The notes under the pieces were generated by a model that made no database searches, was not told where the DNA came from, and saw nothing but the letters and a program-made list of their open reading frames with translations. From positions 1-19,565 of the forward strand of contig JAJPEO010000272.1 of NCBI GenBank assembly GCA_021166815.1: a stretch of DNA of 19,565 bases, in the 5' to 3' direction. This stretch comes from Nocardioides sp. (GTDB taxonomy: Bacteria > Actinomycetota > Actinomycetes > Propionibacteriales > Nocardioidaceae). Position numbers and translations under genes: made by a program. Shown piece after piece: positions 1-6,465 of the stretch (positions within the stretch are counted from its first letter, which is position 1; every line of letters starts with the position of its first letter).

Positions 1-34
1 CGGCGTACGGGTCTGCGGCTGACTCGTCTGGCGG

Positions 35-80
35 GGTGAGTGGGCCACATTCCCGCGCCGCCAAATGTGCCTCACTCACC
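35..80. terminator. Strong imperfect hairpin downstream of the NYN-LOTUS gene
   Basis: Two 17-base arms, 35-51 and 64-80, flank a 12-base loop. Pairing them gives 15 Watson-Crick pairs, one G-T pair (43/72) and one C-C mismatch (45/70). It lies about 47 bases beyond the stop of the minus-strand NYN gene, so a transcription terminator is the simplest reading. No T-tract follows on either strand, which is common for actinobacterial hairpin terminators but also leaves open a bidirectional terminator or a protein-binding palindrome. The rest of 1-126 shows no gene I can support. Confidence 0.45.
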
Positions 81-126
81 GCTCCCAGCGGCGGCCAGGC
101 CCGGGGTCACGGCCCCCAACGAGAGG

Positions 127-915
127 TCAGGCCTTGCCCGCGGCCTTGGACGCTGCTGCCTTGGCCGGGGCCTTGCGGGCGGGCTTCTTGTCCGCGGGCT
201 TGCCGCCCTTGAGGCGTACGCGCAGGTGGTTGGCGTCGCCGTCGGTCTCGAGGTAGCGCTGGGCCGCGACCAGCGAGCTGAGCTTGGCGTGGCCGAACCC
301 GCGGGGGTCGAAGGACGCGTGCGTGCGGGAGAGGTGGCTGCCGATGGCGCCCAGGCTGGTCCAGCCGTCCTCGTCGGCGGTGGCGTTGACGGCCTTGGTC
401 AGGGCGCTCTGCAGGTTGATCGACGGCGCGGCCTCGGTGTCGTCGTCGGCCTCCTCCGCGTCGGCGTCGTCGGCGCCGAGCAGCTCGAGCTGGATGAACT
501 TGTCGCACGCGTTCTGCAGCGAGGCCGGGGTGCGCTTGCGGCCCAGGCCGAAGACCGTCATGCCCGACTCGCGCAGCCGCAGCGCCAGGGACGTGAAGTC
601 GGAGTCGCTGGTCACGAGCGCGAAGGCCTCGACGTTGCCGCTGTAGAGAAGGTCCATCGCGTCGATGATGAGCGCCGAGTCCGAGGAGTTCTTGCCGGTG
701 GTGAAGGCGTTGGCATGCATCGCCCGGATCGCCCGGGCGTTGAGCTCGTTGACCCACCCGGTCAGCCGCTGCGACGACCAGTCGCCGTAGGCGCGCTTGA
801 TGGTGGGGTTGCCGTACTTGGCCACCTCGTCGAGCAGCGCCTCGGCGTACTTGTGGGAGGTGTTGTCGGCGTCGATGAGGACGGCGATGCGGTCGGAGCC
901 GGCGTCTGAGGTCAC
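127..915 (-). CDS. NYN domain (LabA/DUF88-like) putative ribonuclease with C-terminal OST-HTH/LOTUS domain
   Basis: The protein has 262 residues. Residues 9-147 form a NYN (PIN-like) nuclease domain: the strand-end motif LIDADN (13-18), the central acidic pair around SDSALIIDAMD (78-88) and TSDSDF (102-107) supply the acidic residues expected to bind a metal ion. An acidic Asp/Glu linker (149-163) leads to an OST-HTH/LOTUS RNA-binding domain (about 166-236) and then to a Lys/Ala/Pro-rich basic tail (237-262), likely a nucleic-acid contact. The family is thought to cut RNA; the substrate is unknown. The start is GTG at 915, supported by TAGGGT six bases upstream (922-927), which predicts a leaderless transcript. 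It lies 22 bp downstream of the DUF4349 gene and could also be read from that gene's promoter. Confidence 0.88.
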   Translation of the reverse strand: MTSDAGSDRIAVLIDADNTSHKYAEALLDEVAKYGNPTIKRAYGDWSSQRLTGWVNELNARAIRAMHANAFTTGKNSSDSALIIDAMDLLYSGNVEAFALVTSDSDFTSLALRLRESGMTVFGLGRKRTPASLQNACDKFIQLELLGADDADAEEADDDTEAAPSINLQSALTKAVNATADEDGWTSLGAIGSHLSRTHASFDPRGFGHAKLSSLVAAQRYLETDGDANHLRVRLKGGKPADKKPARKAPAKAAASKAAGKA

Positions 916-921
916 GGCTCG

Positions 922-927
922 ACCCTA
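922..927 (-). promoter_or_regulatory. Putative -10 (TAGGGT) of the NYN-LOTUS gene, leaderless start
   Basis: Read on the minus strand, TAGGGT is followed by six bases and then the GTG start at 915. A -10 at that distance places the transcript start at or next to the start codon. No Shine-Dalgarno sequence is visible, and no convincing -35 was found. Confidence 0.45.
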
Positions 928-937
928 GTGCCGCGGA

Positions 938-1861
938 TCAGGCCGCAGGAACCGCCCCGCGCCGGCGCCGGCGCCCCCGCACGACCAGCCACACGGGCAC
1001 GCCCAGCACACCCAGCACCACGGCGAAGGGCAGGAGTGCGCCGGTGACCGTCGCCAGCGCGGTGGCCGTGGCGCTCAGGCCGTCCCAGCCGCTGCGCAGG
1101 CCGGCGAGGAACCCGTCGTCGTCCTTCTTCGGCTCGGCCTTGCCCGCCAGCGTGATGTCGACGGTGATGGTGGACATGGAGGTCTGGTCGGCGAGCCATG
1201 CCTGCTGCTGGCGCAGGGAGTCGAGCTCGGCCTGGCGCGTGGTCAGCTGGGCCTCGATCCACACGATGTCCTGGAGCTTCTCCGCGCGGGCGAGCAGGGC
1301 CTCGACCCGGCGGAGACTGGCCTCCTGGGCGCGTACGCGCACGTCGGTGTCGATGACCTGGGTGGTGACGTCCTCGGTGGTACGGCTGGAGTCGCGCAGG
1401 TCGGCTGCCTTCTCCAGCTCGTCGAGGGTCGCGTCGAACTGGGCGACCGGCACCCGCAGCACCATCCGCGCGTACGCCGCCTTCCCGTCCTCGTCCGTGC
1501 CCGTCTCCTCCTCGCTGACCTGGGCCCGGTGTGCGTCGGCGATGCGCTGCACGTCGCGCCGGGCCTCGGTGACGTCGTCGGCGCGGAGGCTGACCGTGCC
1601 GGTGGAGATCTCGGCCCGGGTCATCGGCGCTGGACGCGACTTGGACCCGTTGGCGGGCGCCGGGGAGTCCTGCTCTGAGTCCGGGGCGGACTCGCGGGCG
1701 GCGGAGCCGCCGTCGGTGTCGGTCACGCTGTCGGTGAGCGCGGTGGTCCCTCCCGTGTCGGACTGCACGTCGGAGGAGTCGACCCCGCCCGAGCAGGCGG
1801 TGAGGGCCAGGAGCGGGGCGGCGACGAGGGCCGCGAGTCGGAGACGGCGAGTGGTGGTCAT
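938..1861 (-). CDS. DUF4349 family membrane-anchored lipoprotein
   Basis: The ATG at 1861 gives 307 residues. They begin with two arginines, a hydrophobic stretch and a lipobox ending in LTAC, so the product should be a lipid-anchored exported protein. After a low-complexity Ser/Asp/Gly linker comes a DUF4349 domain: MTRAEISTGTVSLRADDV opens it, LRVPVAQFDATLDELE follows, and a Glu/Arg-rich coiled coil precedes STITVDITLAG. Near the C-terminus is one transmembrane segment (LLPFAVVLGVLGVPVWLVV) and a basic stop-transfer tail (RGRRRRRG). The function of DUF4349 proteins is not known; a periplasm-like coiled coil held at both ends is what the sequence shows. An upstream extension to 1981 is open but would bury the signal peptide. 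It is divergent from hemY and 22 bp upstream of the NYN gene on the same strand. Confidence 0.85.
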   Translation of the reverse strand: MTTTRRLRLAALVAAPLLALTACSGGVDSSDVQSDTGGTTALTDSVTDTDGGSAARESAPDSEQDSPAPANGSKSRPAPMTRAEISTGTVSLRADDVTEARRDVQRIADAHRAQVSEEETGTDEDGKAAYARMVLRVPVAQFDATLDELEKAADLRDSSRTTEDVTTQVIDTDVRVRAQEASLRRVEALLARAEKLQDIVWIEAQLTTRQAELDSLRQQQAWLADQTSMSTITVDITLAGKAEPKKDDDGFLAGLRSGWDGLSATATALATVTGALLPFAVVLGVLGVPVWLVVRGRRRRRGAVPAA

Positions 1862-1888
1862 GGGGCTGGGACGGGGCACGCGGGCCGG

Positions 1889-1912
1889 CGGTTCCCGGTC
1901 GTTGCCGAACCG
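1889..1912. repeat. Inverted repeat CGGTTC-N12-GAACCG in the DUF4349/hemY intergenic region
   Basis: Six-base perfect arms at 1889-1894 and 1907-1912 flank a 12-base spacer. The site is 64 bp upstream of hemY and 28 bp upstream of the DUF4349 start, so a regulator bound here could affect both. Arms this short also occur by chance in GC-rich DNA. Confidence 0.25.
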
Positions 1913-1945
1913 TGACGGACGAGACGTGGCAGGCCGGCCCCGACA

Positions 1946-1959
1946 CCGTGCCGGCACGG
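1946..1959. promoter_or_regulatory. Perfect 14-bp palindrome just upstream of hemY (possible operator)
   Basis: CCGTGCCGGCACGG reads identically on both strands with no spacer. It ends five bases before GAGGCT (1964-1969), which sits six bases before the hemY ATG and may be a degenerate -10. A palindrome overlapping the -35 to -10 region is a typical repressor position. No known haem or iron regulator motif is recognised. Confidence 0.35.
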
Positions 1960-1975
1960 ATGCGAGGCTGGTCCC

Positions 1976-3322
1976 ATGCATGACGTGGTGGTCGTCGGAG
2001 GCGGCATCGGCGGGCTGGTCGCGGCGTACGACCTGGCCCGGGCCGGTCGCGACGTCCTCGTGCTGGAGGGCTCACCGGAGATCGGGGGCAAGCTGCGCAC
2101 CCGCGAGGTCGGGGGCCTGCCCGTCGACGTCGGCGCCGAGGCGATGCTGGCGCGGCGGCCCGAGGGGGTCGCTCTCGCGGAGGCGCTCGGCACCGACCTG
2201 GTCCACCCGACGGGCGCCACCAGCCGCATCCTGTCCCGCGGCGAGCTGCGGCCGATGCCGCGCAGCCTGATGGGCGTGCCCTTCGACGTCGCCGAGCTCG
2301 CCGCGAGCGGCATCCTCAGTGCCGACGGCCTGGCCCGGGCCACCCACGAGGTCGACACCGGCAGCGTCCCCGTCGACGTGTCGATCGGCGACCTGCTGGC
2401 CGAACGCCTCGGCGACGAGCTGGTCGACCGCCTCGTCGAGCCGCTCCTGGGCGGCGTCTACGCCGGGCACGCTCGCGAGATCTCCAGCGCCGCCGCCGTG
2501 CCGCAGCTGCTCGCCATGGCGGCGCGGGGGAGCCTCCTCGCGCAGGCCGCCGCCATCCCCCCGAGCACGGCCCCGGTGTTCGCGACGCTCCCCGGCGGCA
2601 TGGGGCGCCTGCCGGGCCGCGTCGTCGAGCAGGGCGGCTTCGCGGTCCGTACGTCGGCCACCGTGCGCGCCCTGCGTCGTGACGGCGCCGCCTGGGTGCT
2701 CACCGTCGGGTCGGCCGCCAACCCCGAGACGGTGCGGGCGCGGGCCGTCGTGCTCGCCACCCCGGCCGCGCCCACGGCCCGGCTGCTACGGGACGCGGCC
2801 CCCGGCGCCGCGCACGAGCTGGCGGCGGTGGAGTCCGCGAGTGTCGCGGTCATCACCCACGTGTTCGCCAGGGCCGACGTGCCGGAGGCGCTCGCCGACG
2901 TCTCCGGCTTCCTCGTGCCGCCCGTCGAGGGTCGGGCGATCAAGGCCGCGACGTTCTCCTTCGCCAAGTGGGCCTGGGTGCGTGACCTCGACCCCGACCG
3001 ACTCGTGCTGCGCACGTCGATGGGCCGTCATCGCGAGGAGGCTTCGCTCCGGGCCGCCGACGAGGGCCTGGTCCACACCTCCCTCGCCGAACTCGGCGCG
3101 ATCGCCGGCATCACCGCGGCGCCGCAGGCCAGCCACGTGCAGCGGTGGGGCGGTGGGCTCCCGCAGTACGCCGTCGGCCACGTCGACCGGATCGCGCGGG
3201 TGCGCGCCGCGATCGCCGAGGTCGACGGGTTGGCGGTGTGTGGTGCGGCGTACGACGGGGTCGGCATCCCGGCCGTCATCGGCTCGGCCCGCCGTGCCGC
3301 CGCAGACGTGGCCCGGGCATGA
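1976..3322 (+). CDS. hemY: Coproporphyrinogen III / protoporphyrinogen oxidase (FAD-dependent)
   Basis: This 448-residue flavoprotein is close to the usual HemY (CgoX) length. It oxidises a porphyrinogen to the porphyrin using FAD and oxygen; in actinobacteria the physiological substrate is coproporphyrinogen III. The N-terminus carries the dinucleotide-binding motif [19 protein letters not shown] (6-24), the acidic Glu31 that holds the FAD ribose and GGKLRT (37-42). The C-terminus has the flavin-binding motif [21 protein letters not shown]. Phytoene desaturase-type proteins share the fold, but the hemQ gene directly downstream settles the assignment. The ATG at 1976 is six bases after GAGGCT, a weak -10, so a leaderless start is possible. 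The stop codon TGA (3320-3322) lies within the ATGATG cluster before hemQ. Confidence 0.93.
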   Translation: MHDVVVVGGGIGGLVAAYDLARAGRDVLVLEGSPEIGGKLRTREVGGLPVDVGAEAMLARRPEGVALAEALGTDLVHPTGATSRILSRGELRPMPRSLMGVPFDVAELAASGILSADGLARATHEVDTGSVPVDVSIGDLLAERLGDELVDRLVEPLLGGVYAGHAREISSAAAVPQLLAMAARGSLLAQAAAIPPSTAPVFATLPGGMGRLPGRVVEQGGFAVRTSATVRALRRDGAAWVLTVGSAANPETVRARAVVLATPAAPTARLLRDAAPGAAHELAAVESASVAVITHVFARADVPEALADVSGFLVPPVEGRAIKAATFSFAKWAWVRDLDPDRLVLRTSMGRHREEASLRAADEGLVHTSLAELGAIAGITAAPQASHVQRWGGGLPQYAVGHVDRIARVRAAIAEVDGLAVCGAAYDGVGIPAVIGSARRAAADVARA

Positions 3323-3330
3323 TGGGGGCC

Positions 3331-4029
3331 ATGAGCAAGGTTGCGCAGCTGAAGGAAATCAACGACACCATCCGCTACACGATGTGGTCGGTCTTCAAGC
3401 TCCGGGACGTCCTCGGCGACGACGCCGACCGGGCCGCCGAGATCGCGGACCTCGAGGGCTTCCTCGAGGCGCTCGCCGAACAGGACGTGGTCGTCCGCGG
3501 ACTCTACGACGTCAGCGGCCTGCGCGCCGACGCCGACCTCATGGTGTGGTGGCACGCCGAGACCTCCGAGCAGCTCCAGGGCGCCTACAACGCGCTGCGC
3601 CGCACGGACTTCGGCCGCCGCCTCGAGCCGGTCTGGTCCCAGCTCGCGCTGCACCGCCCGGCGGAGTTCAACAAGTCGCACGTCCCCGCCTTCCTCGCCG
3701 ACGAGGAGCCGCGCGCCCACGTGTGCGTCTACCCCTTCGTGCGCTCGCTGGAGTGGTACCTCCTCGACGACGCCGACCGGCGCCGGATGCTCGCCGAGCA
3801 CGGCAAGATGGCCCGCGACTACCCCGACGTGCGCGCCAACACGGTCTCCTCCTTCGCGCTGGGCGACTACGAGTGGATGCTCGCCTTCGAGTGCGACGAC
3901 CTCTACCGCATCGTCGACCTGATGCGGCACCTGCGCGGCGCCGAGGCCCGGCGCCACACGCGCGAGGAGGTCCCCTTCTACACCGGCGCCCGCACCACCG
4001 CGGCCGCGCTCATCGACCGGCTGCCCTGA
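3331..4029 (+). CDS. hemQ: Coproheme decarboxylase (HemQ/ChdC, actinobacterial type)
   Basis: HemQ converts iron-coproporphyrin III to haem b by two peroxide-dependent oxidative decarboxylations, the last step of the coproporphyrin-dependent pathway. The protein has 232 residues with the chlorite-dismutase-like fold, including the opening [12 protein letters not shown]. From recalled family positions, His117 (KSHVPAF) matches the actinobacterial distal histidine, Tyr134 (CVYPFVRS) the redox-active tyrosine and His157 ([11 protein letters not shown]) the proximal haem ligand; their 17 and 23 residue spacing equals that of the Corynebacterium enzyme. Three in-frame ATGs lie at 3319, 3322 and 3331. 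The last is chosen because CATGAT (3318-3323), seven bases upstream, resembles a -10, and because it leaves hemY free. It is cotranscribed with hemY or has its own leaderless start. Confidence 0.93.
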   Translation: MSKVAQLKEINDTIRYTMWSVFKLRDVLGDDADRAAEIADLEGFLEALAEQDVVVRGLYDVSGLRADADLMVWWHAETSEQLQGAYNALRRTDFGRRLEPVWSQLALHRPAEFNKSHVPAFLADEEPRAHVCVYPFVRSLEWYLLDDADRRRMLAEHGKMARDYPDVRANTVSSFALGDYEWMLAFECDDLYRIVDLMRHLRGAEARRHTREEVPFYTGARTTAAALIDRLP

Positions 4030-4069
4030 CCTCGGGAACCCCCTGCGCCGCGCCGACGTCCAACCCGTC

Positions 4070-4987
4070 ATGAGGACGATGCTCACTCTCGCGGCCCTCG
4101 TGCTCGCGACTGCCCTGGCCGGCTGCTCCGGGGGCGATCCTTCCGGCAGGGCCGTCGACCCTGCCGGGCCGGGGACGGCAGGCGGCGAGCGCCCCACCGC
4201 GGTGCCGTCCGCCGAGGGACTCGTACGGACCCCTGGCCTGGTGACGGTCCTCGACGACGGCGACGGCCCCGAGCTCTGCGCGGGCGGAGTCGCGGAGTCC
4301 TACCCGCCGCAGTGCGGTGGACCGAAGCTGGTCGGCTGGGACTGGGCCGAGCACCCCGAGCACGAACGGGCCAGCGGTGTGCGCTGGGGCGACTTCCACC
4401 TCACCGGCACGTTCGACGGCACCAGCTTCACCGTCGAGGACGTGGTGCCGGCGGCGCTCTACGACCCTCCGGCCGCTCCCGAGGAGCCGACGCCCGACAC
4501 CTCGTGCCCCGAGCCGGCCGGTGGGTGGGTCGTGGTCGACCCCGGGCGGACGACGTACGAGTCGATGGACGAGACGTTCCGCGTGGCCCAGACGCTGCCG
4601 GGGTACGCCGGGGCGTGGATGGACCAGTCGATCAACCCCGCGTCGACGTCGGAGGACCCGGCGGTCGTGGAGTCGGAGATGAACGACCCGCGGAAGCTCG
4701 TCATCAACGTGGCGGTCACCGAGGACCGCGAGGGTGCCGAGCGGAGGCTGCGCGAGGTGTGGGGCGGGGCCCTGTGCGTCGTCGAGGCCCGCTACACCGA
4801 GGCGGAGCTGCAGCGGGTCCTCGACGGGCTCGGCAAACTGCCGGGGATGCTCGGGGGCGGATCCAGCCGGGTCGACTCCGTCGAGGTCCAGGTCCTGTTC
4901 GACGACGGGTCGATCCAGGCCTGGGTCGACGAGGAGTACGGCCAGGGCCTGGTCACCGTGGGCTCGGCCCTGGTGCCTGCCGGTTAG
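4070..4987 (+). CDS. Secreted lipoprotein of unknown function
   Basis: The protein has 305 residues. MRTMLTLAALVLATALAGC is a signal peptide with lipobox LAGC, so Cys19 should be lipidated, followed by a disordered Gly/Pro linker to about residue 48. The mature part contains Cys70 and Cys82 within a CAGG-ESYPPQCGGP motif, then Cys145 and Cys236; the first pair looks like a disulfide. The ESYPPQCGGP element recurs, as I recall, in other actinobacterial lipoproteins of unknown function. It begins 40 bp after hemQ on the same strand, so it may be transcribed with the haem genes, although nothing in it suggests haem binding. Its stop overlaps the stop of the convergent oxidase in the bases TTAG (4984-4987). 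Confidence 0.8.
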   Translation: MRTMLTLAALVLATALAGCSGGDPSGRAVDPAGPGTAGGERPTAVPSAEGLVRTPGLVTVLDDGDGPELCAGGVAESYPPQCGGPKLVGWDWAEHPEHERASGVRWGDFHLTGTFDGTSFTVEDVVPAALYDPPAAPEEPTPDTSCPEPAGGWVVVDPGRTTYESMDETFRVAQTLPGYAGAWMDQSINPASTSEDPAVVESEMNDPRKLVINVAVTEDREGAERRLREVWGGALCVVEARYTEAELQRVLDGLGKLPGMLGGGSSRVDSVEVQVLFDDGSIQAWVDEEYGQGLVTVGSALVPAG

Positions 4988-6300
4988 TCCTGGTCGTCAC
5001 CGATCGGGAGTCCCGCGACCATCCGGCCGCCCGGGTCGACCTGGGTGCGCAACGCCTGCAGCCGCTGCCAGGCGTCCGGTCCGTAGCAGCGGCGGGCGTT
5101 GTCCCGGTGCTCGGCGAACGTCGGCAGCTCGCGCCGGGCCGACCACGGCTCCAGTGCCGCCACGGCCTCTGCCGCGTCGCGTCGGACCGCATCGGCCGCC
5201 TCGGGCGTCGGCGCCATGCCCAGGAAGAACCCGGCGAACTGGGCGTCGACGTGTCCGATCACGCCACCTCCCGGCGTGCTGCGCGAGAGGGCCCCGCCGA
5301 GCTGGCGCAGCTCGAGCGCGAGGAGCGACTGCCCCGCCTCGGCCGCCGGCACCCGGGCGAAGGTGTCCATCTCGGGCGCGAGTGCCCGCAGCGGGGCCAG
5401 GACCCGCTCCGCCTCGCCGTCGCCGCCCAGGAAGGCGCCGTCGACGATGACGACCTCGCGTCCCTGCAGGAACTCGGGCAGGTCTGGCAGGGGCGGGAAC
5501 CGCATGAACCGGAACGACGTGGTGACCTCGTCGGGTGCGCTCGGAGCCCAGGCAGCCCAGGCCCGCAGCACCTCGGGTGCGTGGCGGCCGTCCCACAGCA
5601 GCATGCCGGCGTACGCGTCGGCGATCGGGAACAGCTCGATCTCCAGGGCGGTGACGATGCCGAAGTTGCCCCCGCCGCCGCGCACGGCCCAGAAGAGGTC
5701 GGCGTGGCTGTCGGCGTCCAGGCGCAGCAGCTCACCGGTGGGCGTGACCAGCTCGACGGCTCGTACGGCGTGGGCCGCGAAGCCGTGCTTGCGGGCGTAC
5801 CACCCGATGCCGCCGCCGAGGCAGTAGCCGGCCACGGCGACGTCGGGAGAGCTGCCGTGCAGGGCGGCCAGGCCGTGCGGTGCCGCCGCCTCGACCACGT
5901 CCTGCCACAGCGTGCCGCCGACCACGCGCGCGGTCCGGGAGCCGGCGTCGACCTCGACCCCGGTCATCTCCGAGAGCCGTACGAGGACCACGTCGTCCAG
6001 CGGGCCGAGGGCCAGCAGCGACGCGGCGTGGCCGGTGCTCATGGGCGCGATGCGCAGGCCGGCGTCCAGGGCGGCACGCACGATGGCCACCACGTCGTCG
6101 GCGTGGCGCGGGACGGCCACGGCGGCGGGACGCAGGTCGACCGCGACGTTCCACGGCAGGCGGGCGGCGTCGTAGCCGGCGTCGCCGGGCAGGTGCACGG
6201 CACCGCCGCACAACGGTCGCAGGGGCTCGGCGGGGGTGTCCGCCAGCGGGGTGACCCGAAGGGTGGCCGGGTCGAGGTCGAGGGTGGAGCGGGTGTCCAT
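4984..6300 (-). CDS. FAD-linked oxidase, berberine-bridge-enzyme (BBE) type
   Basis: The protein has 438 residues: an N-terminal PCMH-type FAD-binding domain (about 55-225), a substrate domain and a C-terminal BBE motif (RCYGPDAWQRLQALRTQVDP). Its family oxidises alcohols, sugars or secondary metabolites and passes electrons to oxygen; the substrate here cannot be read from sequence. His91 in STGHAAS occupies the position of the 8-alpha-histidyl FAD link. The second, cysteinyl, link of BBE proteins is probably absent, because the residue before PDVAVAGYCLGGG is Ser151. The FAD loop DLFWAVRGGGGNFGIVT is intact. The ATG at 6300 is fixed by AAGGAG five bases upstream (6306-6311). No signal peptide is seen. 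A LuxR-type regulator is divergent and 165 bp away, which suggests local control. Confidence 0.9.
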   Translation of the reverse strand: MDTRSTLDLDPATLRVTPLADTPAEPLRPLCGGAVHLPGDAGYDAARLPWNVAVDLRPAAVAVPRHADDVVAIVRAALDAGLRIAPMSTGHAASLLALGPLDDVVLVRLSEMTGVEVDAGSRTARVVGGTLWQDVVEAAAPHGLAALHGSSPDVAVAGYCLGGGIGWYARKHGFAAHAVRAVELVTPTGELLRLDADSHADLFWAVRGGGGNFGIVTALEIELFPIADAYAGMLLWDGRHAPEVLRAWAAWAPSAPDEVTTSFRFMRFPPLPDLPEFLQGREVVIVDGAFLGGDGEAERVLAPLRALAPEMDTFARVPAAEAGQSLLALELRQLGGALSRSTPGGGVIGHVDAQFAGFFLGMAPTPEAADAVRRDAAEAVAALEPWSARRELPTFAEHRDNARRCYGPDAWQRLQALRTQVDPGGRMVAGLPIGDDQD

Positions 6301-6305
6301 GGGTT

Positions 6306-6311
6306 CTCCTT
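6306..6311 (-). promoter_or_regulatory. Ribosome binding site AAGGAG of the FAD-linked oxidase
   Basis: On the minus strand AAGGAG is followed by AACCC and then the ATG at 6300. It is one of the few canonical Shine-Dalgarno sites in the window and rules out the long upstream extension of the reading frame that runs antisense through the regulator gene. Confidence 0.7.
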
Positions 6312-6314
6312 GCA

Positions 6315-6329
6315 GGTCGTGTGACGACC
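6315..6329. repeat. Inverted repeat GGTCGT-GTG-ACGACC upstream of the oxidase
   Basis: Perfect six-base arms (6315-6320 and 6324-6329) flank a three-base spacer, four bases upstream of the oxidase ribosome binding site. It could be an operator half-site pair or a small hairpin in the leader of the oxidase transcript. Confidence 0.3.
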
Positions 6330-6366
6330 ACGACCCTCGGCGAACGGCGGGGTCCCCGACCATCCC

Positions 6367-6397
6367 AACGGTGGGGGAACTTCGCGCCCCCACTGTT
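6367..6397. promoter_or_regulatory. Inverted repeat in the oxidase/LuxR divergent promoter region (possible operator)
   Basis: Arms of 11 bases at 6367-6377 (AACGGTGGGGG) and 6387-6397 (CCCCCACTGTT) pair at 10 of 11 positions across a 9-base spacer, the odd one being G-T. A second inverted repeat, CCACTG at 6390-6395 with CAGTGG at 6404-6409, overlaps it. The cluster is central between the two divergent starts, where a LuxR-type dimer controlling both genes would be expected. Binding by the neighbour is inference. Confidence 0.35.
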
Positions 6398-6465
6398 CTG
6401 GACCAGTGGCATCCCCCAGAGATATGGGAGTGCGCAGCGGACCCTCGTTCGGTCACACTCGCCAC

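Noticed and set aside
1044..2270. 408-codon plus-strand frame across DUF4349 and into hemY
   Set aside because: It runs antisense to a lipoprotein with clear signal peptide and then out of frame with hemY.
1976..3322. Phytoene desaturase or amine oxidase instead of HemY
   Set aside because: The fold is shared, but length, end motif and immediate linkage to hemQ favour the porphyrinogen oxidase.
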